In this document: in pieces, positions 18,101-27,573 of the stretch | How the letters are laid out: each line of letters opens with the position of its first letter | How positions within the stretch are numbered: the first letter of the stretch is position 1 | Assembly (NCBI GenBank): GCA_041402125.1 | Contig: JAWKSY010000006.1 | Span: forward strand, 1-64,000 | Length of the DNA stretch: 64,000 nucleotides | Origin: JAWKSY01 sp041402125 | GTDB taxonomy: Bacteria > Planctomycetota > GCA-002687715 > DRQF01 | Reading direction: 5' to 3' | Position numbers and translations under genes: made by a program | The notes under the pieces: model-generated | Seen by the model: only the letters and a program-made list of their open reading frames with translations | Databases searched by the model: none | What the model was told of the DNA's origin: nothing

Positions 18101-19171
18101 GAGGGCCTCGGCCACGAAGCGCTCGTACTGGTCGGCGCGGCCCATCGAGATGAGGACGGGATCGTCCGACTTCTGGACGCGGGCGAAGTCGCCGCGCGAA
18201 CGGATGCCGCGCCAGCCCTCGAGCGCGAGAGTCTGGCCGATCGCCCCGCCGAGCGAGGCCCCCGGGCCAAGCAGCACGATGGCGTCGGGCGCGTACTCCC
18301 GGAGCGCGACGCGCAGGGAGCGCGTGAAGTCGTAGCGGCAGAGGACCTGCTCGACGAGCGTGTACTCGTAGATCTCGCGATCGGTCGCGATCCCCGGTCG
18401 ACGGACCCGGCCCGCCCCGTCGACGAGCGGCAGCGCCGGACCGCGCCAGGGCAAGGTCACGAGCGCCTCGCGGCCCATGCGGCTCGGCTCGGCCATCAGA
18501 CCGGTGTGGAAGGCGGCGTGCTGGGCGAGCTGGAAGGGGTAGTCGCGCTCGCCCTGCCGCTCGACCGGGAGTTCCTTCTTCATCGCCGCGATCGCGGCGT
18601 CGTCGCCGGCGAGGACGAGGTAGCCGCCCAGGTCGATCGAGATCTCGGCCGCGAGACCGCGCGACCGGAGCTCGGCGAGGTAGGCCTCGATCTCGCGGCG
18701 CTTCTCGGGCCGCGGGCGCCAGTCCTCGTCCACCCAGGGCAGGATGAGCTGACCGCCGAGCGGGCGATCGCCCTGCGTCTTCGACATCGTGTCGACGACG
18801 CGGAGCGCGTCCCCGAAGTCGAACACGCCGCCGCAGTGCAACGCGCTGTACCAGCCCATCGAGTTGCCGGCCACGCAGACCGGGCGGAAGCGGTCGCGCG
18901 GTAGGATCGCCCAGTCCACCGCGGTGGCGGTGAAGATGAGCGGCCCCGCGTTCTCGCCCTTGAGGTGCAGCGCGGCCTGGTAGCGCGGCGCGGCGTCGAG
19001 ATCGCTGATGGGCGCCGAGCCGACCTCGGCGCGGAAGCGATCGGCCGCCTCCAGGACGCGGTGCGCCGCGTCGGGCACGCCCGGTCCCGCGAGACGACGC
19101 GCGAGCGATCCGAGATCGTCCGGGGTGTAGGTCCCACGGCCGGGACAGACGACGAGGACGCGACGGCTCAT
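18089..19171 (-). CDS. FabD-like acyltransferase domain protein
   Basis: This 360-residue protein resembles malonyl-CoA:ACP transacylases. The nucleophile elbow is CVAGNSMGWYSAL, where GNSMG replaces the usual GHSLG and Ser104 is the likely nucleophile. Other family-like pieces are FTATAVDWAIL before the elbow, QHAAFHTGLM (candidate catalytic His region) and VLLGPGASLGGAIGQ near the C-terminus. The protein starts inside the stop of the E1 dehydrogenase gene (4-base overlap), so the two are translationally coupled. That pairing suggests it handles an acyl group made or consumed by the dehydrogenase, but the acyl-CoA or acyl-ACP substrate is not known. Confidence 0.75.
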   Translation of the reverse strand: MSRRVLVVCPGRGTYTPDDLGSLARRLAGPGVPDAAHRVLEAADRFRAEVGSAPISDLDAAPRYQAALHLKGENAGPLIFTATAVDWAILPRDRFRPVCVAGNSMGWYSALHCGGVFDFGDALRVVDTMSKTQGDRPLGGQLILPWVDEDWRPRPEKRREIEAYLAELRSRGLAAEISIDLGGYLVLAGDDAAIAAMKKELPVERQGERDYPFQLAQHAAFHTGLMAEPSRMGREALVTLPWRGPALPLVDGAGRVRRPGIATDREIYEYTLVEQVLCRYDFTRSLRVALREYAPDAIVLLGPGASLGGAIGQTLALEGWRGIRSRGDFARVQKSDDPVLISMGRADQYERFVAEALSGR

Positions 19172-21396
19172 GCGACGGGAACCTCCAGCAGGGCGCGGGC
19201 CGCGCGTTCGATCTCGGCCTCGCTGACGAGGACGAGGTTGGCGGCCGCCGCGAGCGGCACGTAGCAGTCGTCTCCGGCGACCCGGGCGATGCGGACGGGC
19301 CGCTCGGCGCGCTCCGCGACCACCGCGCTGATCTGTTCCCCGATGCCGGCCGTGCGGCGTCCCTCGTCCACGACGAGCAGCCGCCCGGTGCGGACGGCCT
19401 CCGCCACGACGAGATCCTCGCCGAGGGGGAGCAGCCAGCGCAGGTCGACGACGCGGGTGCGGACGCCCTCCGCGCGCAGCCGTCCGGCCACGCGCAGGGA
19501 CATCGGCACGCCGTTGCCGTAGGTGACGACGGTCAGGTCCTCGTCACCGCCGTCCTCGTAGATCCGCGGCTCGCCGAGCGGGACCGCCTCGCCCTCCTCG
19601 GGGTAGCGGAAGCTCCAGGCCTCGTCGCCCTCCTCGTGGAGATCCTTCGTCATGTAGAGCGCGATCGGCTCCATGAAGGCCACGACGCGCCCCTGCGTCT
19701 TCGCGAGCGCGAAGGCGGTCCGGAGCATCCCGACGGCGTCGTCGCCGCGCGAGGGGCAGGCGATGACGAGGCCGGGCATCTCGCGGAGGAAGGCGAAGCC
19801 GTTGTCGTTGTGGAAGTGACCGCCGAATCCCTTCTGATAGCCGAGGCTCGCGACCCGCATGACCATCGGGTTGCGGAAGCGATCGTTCGAGAAGAACTGA
19901 AGCGAACAGGCCTCTCCCCGGAGCTGGTCGGAGGCGTGCACGAGGTAGGCGAGGTACTGGATCTCGGGCGAGGGCAGGTAGCCCAGGTGGGCGGCGCCGA
20001 TGGCGACCCCGAGGATCGTCTGCTCGTCGAGGAGCGTGTTGAAGCATCGACCGGCGCCGAATCGCTCGTAGAGCTTCGTCGTCACGTGGTAGACGCCGCC
20101 CTTCTTGGCGACGTCCTCGCCGAAGACGAGCATGTCGTCGTACTTCGCCATCAGGTCGAGCAGCGCCCAGTTGATGAGCATCGCGAGGTGACGCGGCCGG
20201 GCGCTGCGTTCGGGGAGCGCGGCCTCGCTCCCGAAGGCCTTGATGCGCGCGGCGGGCGGCGCGGGACGGCTCGCTTCCGCCTCCACCGCGACGAGGTCGC
20301 AGGGGGCCAGCGCGGCGACGACGGCCTCCGCCGTCGTGAGCTTCGGCCGGGCCGCCGCCTCGCGGGAAGCCGCTCGGATCCGCTCCTCGAGCTCGTCGTG
20401 CCGCGCCCGGATCTCGCCCGCCGTCATGACGCCCCGCGCGACGAGCCATGCGGCGCTGCGGATGAGGGGATCGCGTCGTTCGACGTCCTCGATCTCGGCC
20501 AGCGTCCGGTAGGTCTGCTCGACGTCGCTGCCCGCGTGCCCCATGAGGCGCTCGGTCTCGAGATGGAGGAAGGTCGGGGCGCGCTTCGTGCGGCAGTACT
20601 CGATCGCGCGACGGGCGCCGAGGATCGCGTCGCCGAGGTCGCGACCGTCGGCGTGGAAGTAGGCGAGCCCGGGGCGATTCGCGTACTGCGACTCGATCCA
20701 GCCCCGCGGCGTCTTCACGCTGATGCCGATCTGGTTGTCCTCGCAGACCATCAGCAGCGGCAGCGGGAGCCGCTGGTGGCGCGCCCAGAGCGCGCTGTTG
20801 ATGGCGCCGACCGCGGTCGAGTGGTTGAGGCTCGCGTCGCCGAAGCTCGCGACGACGATCGCGTCGGGCCCGACGGTCAGCTCGTGGTGGAGCGGCGCGC
20901 TCCGACCGAGGGCGAAGGCCGCGCCCACCGCCTTCGGGAGATGCGAGGCGATCGTGGACGTCTGCGGCGGCACGTTGAGCTCAGCCGACCCCCAGACCTT
21001 GTGGCGCCCGCCGCTCGCCGGATCCTCGGACGACGCGGACAGCGAGAGCAGCGTGTCGAAGATCGGCGTCGTGCCGGCCACCTGGCGGCTGCGCTGCATC
21101 ATGAAGGCGCCGCTGCGGTAGTGGAGGAAGCAGAGATCGTCGGGGCGGAGCGCGGCGGCGACGGCGGCGTTGCCCTCGTGACCCGCGCTCCCGATCGTGT
21201 AGAAGCCCTCCTCGCGGGCCTTCATCGCCCGCGCCTCGAAGTCGATCAGGCGACTGGTGAGCTGCGACTCGAAGATCTCGCGCGCGAGCTCGGCCGTCAC
21301 GCCGTCCGGCAGCGGGATCGAGGGCGCGCGGCCCTCGAGCTCGCGGAGCGCGGCGAGGAAGTTCTCGTGAATGACCTGCTGTCGGCTGACCGCCAT
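19168..21396 (-). CDS. Fused E1 alpha/beta 2-oxoacid dehydrogenase (ThDP-dependent)
   Basis: The 742-residue protein joins both E1 subunits of a 2-oxoacid dehydrogenase. Residues about 1-370 are alpha-like: SRLIDFEARAMKAREEGFYT, GHEGNAAVAAAL, and the ThDP/Mg site VVASFGDASLNHSTAVGAIN followed by CEDNQIGISV. Residues about 400-742 are beta-like: LVFGEDVAKKGGVY, LLDEQTILGVAIGAA, and the closing transketolase C-terminal domain with VVTYGNG and LLVVDEGRRTAGIG. The normal reaction is oxidative decarboxylation of pyruvate or branched-chain oxoacids, passing the acyl group to a lipoyl E2. No E2 or E3 is present nearby; instead an acyltransferase follows with a 4-base overlap. Substrate is unresolved. 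Confidence 0.87.
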   Translation of the reverse strand: MAVSRQQVIHENFLAALRELEGRAPSIPLPDGVTAELAREIFESQLTSRLIDFEARAMKAREEGFYTIGSAGHEGNAAVAAALRPDDLCFLHYRSGAFMMQRSRQVAGTTPIFDTLLSLSASSEDPASGGRHKVWGSAELNVPPQTSTIASHLPKAVGAAFALGRSAPLHHELTVGPDAIVVASFGDASLNHSTAVGAINSALWARHQRLPLPLLMVCEDNQIGISVKTPRGWIESQYANRPGLAYFHADGRDLGDAILGARRAIEYCRTKRAPTFLHLETERLMGHAGSDVEQTYRTLAEIEDVERRDPLIRSAAWLVARGVMTAGEIRARHDELEERIRAASREAAARPKLTTAEAVVAALAPCDLVAVEAEASRPAPPAARIKAFGSEAALPERSARPRHLAMLINWALLDLMAKYDDMLVFGEDVAKKGGVYHVTTKLYERFGAGRCFNTLLDEQTILGVAIGAAHLGYLPSPEIQYLAYLVHASDQLRGEACSLQFFSNDRFRNPMVMRVASLGYQKGFGGHFHNDNGFAFLREMPGLVIACPSRGDDAVGMLRTAFALAKTQGRVVAFMEPIALYMTKDLHEEGDEAWSFRYPEEGEAVPLGEPRIYEDGGDEDLTVVTYGNGVPMSLRVAGRLRAEGVRTRVVDLRWLLPLGEDLVVAEAVRTGRLLVVDEGRRTAGIGEQISAVVAERAERPVRIARVAGDDCYVPLAAAANLVLVSEAEIERAARALLEVPVA

Positions 21397-21488
21397 CGCC
21401 TCGCTCCCACCGGATACGTCGCCGCCGTTCTAACAGGACGCGGCGGCTCCCCACCGCGCGTCCGTCCGAGAGTTCCCGTCGGGGCCGG

Positions 21489-23201
<1,713 letters not shown>

Positions 23202-23356
23202 GGAGTCCGGCTCCCTGACGGTGCGAAGGGCCGCGTCTTGCGGACGCGGAGGTCGAATCCTAATGTCCGCGGGCCGACTTCGCTCCCGTTCCGCGCCCCG
23301 ACCCGCCGGCGGGACGCCGCCCTTCCGGCGTCATCCCCGGCGGTTACGACGATTCC

Positions 23357-24442
23357 ATGAACCAGCACCCCGCCGCTCTCCTGCACGCCGAGGACGCCCC
23401 GCTCGAGCTCGAGTTCGGCGAGGTCCTCCCGTCCGTCGAGATCGCCTACGAGACCTGGGGAACGCTGGCGCCCGGGCGCGACAACGCGATCTTCATCCTG
23501 CCGGCCTTCTCCGCCCACTGCCACGCCGCCTCGAGCGCCGCCGACCCTCGACCCGGTTGGTGGGAGCACATGGTGGGCCCCGGCTGCGCCCTCGACACCG
23601 ACCGGTTCTTCGTGGTCTGCGCCTCGCTGCTCGGCGGCTGCCACGGGACGACGGGCCCGCGGAGCCTCGTCCCCGGGACGGACCGCCCCTACCGCGGCTC
23701 CTTTCCGGTGGTGACGATCCGCGACATGGTCGCGACCCACCTGCGACTCGCCGACGCCCTCGGGATCGAACGCATCCACGCCGCCGTCGGGAGCTCGATG
23801 GGCGCGATGCAGGCGCTCGAGATGGCGGTCATCGCGCCGGACCGGATCGCCCGGATCGCGGCCATCTCCGGCACCGCCTACACCCGCCCGGCCACCGCCG
23901 CGATCCGCCACCTCGGCCGCAAGGCGATCATGGCCGACCCCGCCTGGCGGAACGGCGACTACGAGGACGCGGGCCCCCTCGACGGACTCCGCCTGGCGCG
24001 CGAGCTCGGAACCGTCTTCTACCGGTCGAGCGAGGAGTTCAACGAACGCTTCGACCACGCGCCCATCCGTCGCCCCGATCTCCGCGGCGTCACCTTCGAC
24101 GTCCAGTCCTATCTCGACCACCAGGGGCGCAAGGCGACGACGGCCTTCGACGCGAACTCCTACCTGCTCATGTCGATGGCGATGGATCTCCACGACCTCG
24201 CCCGCGGGCGCGGCTCGCTCGAGGAGGCGCTCACGGCCGTGCGCGCGCGCTGCCTCGTCGGCGGCGTGCCCGAGGACCGCCTGATCCCGCTCAGCGAGCA
24301 GGAGCAGATCCGACGCGCCCTGGAGGAGGTCGGCGCGCGCCACGCCTGGTTCAGCGTGAGCAGCCCCGTCGGCCACGACGCCTTCCTCGTCGAGACCGAG
24401 CCCTTCACGCGCGCGCTCAAGCCCTTCCTCGAGCGCGCCTGA
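23357..24442 (+). CDS. metX: Homoserine O-acetyltransferase family protein
   Basis: This 361-residue alpha/beta hydrolase acylates homoserine in methionine synthesis. Family blocks are IAYETWGTLAPGRDNAI, SLLGGCHGTTGP (about 90-101), the nucleophile elbow AVGSSMGAMQALE with Ser147, GRKAIMADPAWRNGDY, and the catalytic Asp/His region including SPVGHDAFLVE. Length is close to the family norm. MetX-like proteins also include serine or succinyl-type enzymes, so the acyl donor and acceptor are not certain. The gene is divergent from ggt and is followed within 25 bases by the second palindromic repeat. Confidence 0.9.
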   Translation: MNQHPAALLHAEDAPLELEFGEVLPSVEIAYETWGTLAPGRDNAIFILPAFSAHCHAASSAADPRPGWWEHMVGPGCALDTDRFFVVCASLLGGCHGTTGPRSLVPGTDRPYRGSFPVVTIRDMVATHLRLADALGIERIHAAVGSSMGAMQALEMAVIAPDRIARIAAISGTAYTRPATAAIRHLGRKAIMADPAWRNGDYEDAGPLDGLRLARELGTVFYRSSEEFNERFDHAPIRRPDLRGVTFDVQSYLDHQGRKATTAFDANSYLLMSMAMDLHDLARGRGSLEEALTAVRARCLVGGVPEDRLIPLSEQEQIRRALEEVGARHAWFSVSSPVGHDAFLVETEPFTRALKPFLERA

Positions 24443-24466
24443 GACCGCGCGATCGTGGGGCCCGAG

Positions 24467-24577
24467 AATGCGAGTACGGTGCCAGTCACCGGATGAGCAT
24501 TTCCGTTCACACGCGATCGCAGGCGCCACGGATGAGCCCGGAAATGCTCATCCGGTGACTGGCACCGTACTAGCATT
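24467..24577. repeat. REP-like palindromic element, family A copy 2 (39-33-39 bp)
   Basis: Arms at 24467-24505 and 24539-24577 are 39 bp each and identical to those of copy 1 except for one base at 24472 (G in place of T), which breaks one pair of the stem. The 33-bp centre has the same length as in copy 1 but an unrelated sequence. The element again lies between convergent genes (metX and the minus-strand gene at 24592). Confidence 0.9.
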
Positions 24578-24591
24578 TCAGATCGACTCGG

Positions 24592-24903
24592 TCAGAGGCG
24601 GGCGTCGGAGATCGGAGCCGGAGCCTCGAGGCGCGGCGCGGCGGCGCGCGCGCCGAGGACGCCGAGGAGGAAGGTGACCGCGAGCGTCGCCGCGACCAGG
24701 AGCAGGGCCCGCAGGAAGCGGCGGTCCTGATCCTCGTCGTCGTCCACGTTCAACGCGAGTTCGAGGTCGGCGCCGGTCAGGCCCTCGCGGACGAGAAAGG
24801 CGGCGTAGCGCCGGCGGAGATCGCGAGGCGCGGCGCCTTCGGTCTCGAGCTGCGCCGCGAGGCCGAGGGCCGCGGGAACGGAGAGTTCGGGGACGCGGCT
24901 CAT
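24592..24903 (-). CDS. Small single-pass membrane protein next to sigma factor
   Basis: I do not recognise this 103-residue protein. It has a short helical N-terminal part (PAALGLAAQLETEGAAPRDL and RRRYAAFLVREGLTGADLELAL), an acidic linker (NVDDDEDQDRR) and one membrane helix (LLLVAATLAVTFLLGVLGA, about 68-86). Its ATG overlaps the stop of the ECF sigma gene by one base (TGATG), so the two are translated together. A one-helix membrane protein coupled to an ECF sigma factor is often an anti-sigma factor, but no zinc-binding anti-sigma motif is visible. That role is only a guess. Confidence 0.7.
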   Translation of the reverse strand: MSRVPELSVPAALGLAAQLETEGAAPRDLRRRYAAFLVREGLTGADLELALNVDDDEDQDRRFLRALLLVAATLAVTFLLGVLGARAAAPRLEAPAPISDARL

Positions 24904-25415
24904 CACGAGGCCCTCCGGACGAGGCCGCTCTCGACGAGGGCCAGGGCGCGCAGGCGCCCCAGGATCTCGCGGAGGTGATTGCGGACGGTGTTGAGGTGAC
25001 AGTCGCGGTGGGACGCGATCTCCTCGAGCGTGAGATCCCGGCCGAAGCGGAGTTCGAGGAGTTCGACCGCGTCCGCCCCGAGTCCCGCGGCGGCGACGAG
25101 GTCGCGGACGAAGGCGGCTCGCTCGAGACGGCGATCGCGTCCGCCGGCCTCGGCGGGATCGCCGACGAGCGCCTCGGTCGGGCGACGGGCGAAGCGACGC
25201 AGGCGGTCGACGAAGGCGTTGTAGGTCATGCGCGCGAGCAGGGCCTTCTCGCGGCTCTCGTCGAGGCCGCGGTCCTGGTAGCCGCGCTCGAGGAAGCGGA
25301 GCATCACGTCCTGCGCGAGATCCTCGGCGTCGTCCCGCCGCGCCCCGAGCGCGAGCAGGAGCCGGAGCGCGAAGGCGTGTCGCCGGGTCTCGCGCTCCTG
25401 GTCCATCGCGTCCAT
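24903..25415 (-). CDS. ECF-type RNA polymerase sigma factor
   Basis: This 170-residue protein directs RNA polymerase to a specific promoter set. Region 2 is seen as ARRDDAEDLAQDVMLRFLER and LARMTYNAFVDRLRRFAR, and region 4 as LEEIASHRDCHLNTVRNHLR, a helix-turn-helix that reads the -35 element. I chose the ATG at 25415, which has a GGGGGAG ribosome site; a second ATG nine bases later is possible. The downstream membrane gene overlaps its stop. A secreted protein gene lies upstream on the same strand. Confidence 0.88.
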   Translation of the reverse strand: MDAMDQERETRRHAFALRLLLALGARRDDAEDLAQDVMLRFLERGYQDRGLDESREKALLARMTYNAFVDRLRRFARRPTEALVGDPAEAGGRDRRLERAAFVRDLVAAAGLGADAVELLELRFGRDLTLEEIASHRDCHLNTVRNHLREILGRLRALALVESGLVRRAS

Positions 25416-25558
25416 GCCCGTCTCCCCCGTCGTCGTCACGCGCGCCCCGTCCGGTGGGTCCGGGCCGGGCGCGCGTCGCTCCAACTTGACCGACGCACGC
25501 GACGGGGTCGAGCCACAGAAAAAATCGCGCCTTTTCGAGCCCCGGTCCGGGGAGACGG

Positions 25559-27481
25559 TCACATCACGGTGCCGAGGAAGCTGTCCGCGCCGTCGACGAC
25601 GGGATCGAGGTGCCAGTCCAGCCCGCCGAGATCGAAGGGCGCGGCGGGCCCGAAGGTCTCGAAGACGGCCTCGCCCGGGACGGAAGGCCCGGTGAAGAGG
25701 TCGACGTCGATCGGGAGTCCCGGCGCCCCTCCCCCTCCGGAGAGTCCCAGCACGATCTCCGTCCCGCCCGGAAGGGAGGCGGGCAGATCGAAGGTCACCT
25801 CGCCGTGGTGGGAGAGCTTGGCGATCAAGGTGTAGCTCAGCCCGTCGGCGGGCGAGATGACGTCGACGAAGGCGACGGTGAGGAAGAACGGCGTCATGTA
25901 GACCGCCGCGAGCGAGTTCGGCCCCCACTGCCAGGCGTCCGCGAGCACGGCGATCTCGGGCGGTCCCGCGAGGAAGTCCGCCGGGCTCACGTCGAGACGT
26001 GAATCCGGACCGCCGAAGCTGGCCGTGCCGTTCGCGTTGACCCAGAGGCGATCGTGGTAGACGCCGAGGTGGGGAAAGACGAAGCCGTGGTCGAAGACGA
26101 CCTCGACCGATCCTCCCGGCACGAGCGGCGCCGCGCCGCCGGTGGCGGAAGGCGTCACGTAGGAGTAGGCGCCGGGCGCGGTGACCGTGCGACCGTCCAT
26201 CAGCGTGACGACGACGTCGACGCTGCCGATGCTGCCGGCCGGCGTGATGACATGCATCTCCTCGCGTCCGCGATCGTCGATCCGCACGACGGGAACGCCG
26301 CCGAGCGTGACGGAGACGACGTCCTCGAAGCCCGTGCCCCGGATGACCAGGCTCGCGAGCCCCCAGTCGGGCCCGATCGGAGGCAGGAATCCGGTCAGCG
26401 TGAGCGGGATCTCGTCGACCTCGAGGCGGAACTGCCCCGGCGCGGGATCCGGCCCGAAGGTGAGCGTCGCGCCCGAGAGGTCCCAGCTCGCCCCGGGAGC
26501 GAGGGATTCGAAGTAGGGCGCGGCGGCGCCGTCGGTCAGGGGAACCGCGAGCGAGAGATCGGTCGTCGCGCCCGGCGGCAGCGCGGCCCCGGTGCCGAAG
26601 CCGACGAGCTGCGCCCCGTCCGGTGCGTCGTCCAGCCGGATCTCGGCGTCGCCGTTCGCGAGGAAAGCGATGGTGCCCGTCACCCGATCGGAGGGGCCTC
26701 CCCCGAAGAGCGGCACGTCGTCGTACTGGACCTCGACCCGACCCGGGAAGGTGACGACGCGCACGCGGCCCTCGTAGCGCGGGTCGAGATCGCGCCAGGA
26801 GAGCGCGGCGCGCGGCGTCCCGTCCCCCATCGCGACCGCATCGCCGGTCGGCGCGGTCTCGGGCGCGCCGAAGGAGACGACGCCGTTGCTCGAGATCCAG
26901 AATCCCGGCCAGGTCTGCCCGGCGAAGCTGACGGACGCGGTGAAGAACTGCGCGTCGTCCTCGCCGGCGAAGAAGATCGGCGTCTCGTTCGCGTGACCGG
27001 TGACGGCGCGCGAGGTCCCGCTCAGGCGCACGCCGTAGACGTTGGTCGGATCGGTCACGAGGGCCTGGAGCCCGATGTCGAGGTCGGGGTCGGACGCCGC
27101 GTAGCCGAACGACCCCGTGCCGTTCGCCCCCGTCGCGGCAGCGAGATCCGAGGGCGAGTCCGGCGCGAAGCCGTCGAGCACGACGGTCACCGTCGAGAGC
27201 TCGATCCCGAGCACTCCGACCGACCCGAAGTTGAACGCCGTCGGCGAGGGCGTCCCCGCCAGCAGCGCGTAGGGACCGGGTCCGCTCGCTCCGACCTGCA
27301 GGATGACGAGCGAGGGCACGCCGATCGCCACCGGGATCGGCGACACCGGGAGATCGACGCCGTTGACCGTCAACGAGGCCGCCGGGCCGTTGAGCTGGGG
27401 AGACTGGGCGTGGACCGGACGTGACGCGAGGGCCAGGCCGGTGAGCACGGCGATGAGGACGGAGAGATGACGCGCCTGCAT
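25559..27481 (-). CDS. Large secreted beta-rich protein with IPT/TIG-like domain
   Basis: This 640-residue protein starts with a signal peptide (SVLIAVLTGLALASRPVHAQ) and is then rich in Gly, Val, Asp and Thr, without further membrane helices. The segment GLASLVIRGTGFEDVVSVTLGG, followed by VVRIDDRGREEMHVITPAG, matches the IPT/TIG fold found in surface proteins. Two stretches look alike, PGFWISSNGVVSFGAPE and HDRLWVNANGTASFGGPD, each followed by a strand-rich domain, and resemble nidogen-like modules. It is likely extracellular or surface-bound. No catalytic motif is visible. The ECF sigma gene lies 145 bases downstream on the same strand. Confidence 0.78.
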   Translation of the reverse strand: MQARHLSVLIAVLTGLALASRPVHAQSPQLNGPAASLTVNGVDLPVSPIPVAIGVPSLVILQVGASGPGPYALLAGTPSPTAFNFGSVGVLGIELSTVTVVLDGFAPDSPSDLAAATGANGTGSFGYAASDPDLDIGLQALVTDPTNVYGVRLSGTSRAVTGHANETPIFFAGEDDAQFFTASVSFAGQTWPGFWISSNGVVSFGAPETAPTGDAVAMGDGTPRAALSWRDLDPRYEGRVRVVTFPGRVEVQYDDVPLFGGGPSDRVTGTIAFLANGDAEIRLDDAPDGAQLVGFGTGAALPPGATTDLSLAVPLTDGAAAPYFESLAPGASWDLSGATLTFGPDPAPGQFRLEVDEIPLTLTGFLPPIGPDWGLASLVIRGTGFEDVVSVTLGGVPVVRIDDRGREEMHVITPAGSIGSVDVVVTLMDGRTVTAPGAYSYVTPSATGGAAPLVPGGSVEVVFDHGFVFPHLGVYHDRLWVNANGTASFGGPDSRLDVSPADFLAGPPEIAVLADAWQWGPNSLAAVYMTPFFLTVAFVDVISPADGLSYTLIAKLSHHGEVTFDLPASLPGGTEIVLGLSGGGGAPGLPIDVDLFTGPSVPGEAVFETFGPAAPFDLGGLDWHLDPVVDGADSFLGTVM

Positions 27482-27573
27482 GCCCGGAGGGTATCCGGTC
27501 TCGGGCCGGGACGAGAGGAATCGGAACTTCCGCCCCTCCCGGCGGGCAAAAACCCTGCCCTCCCGGCGCTCGC

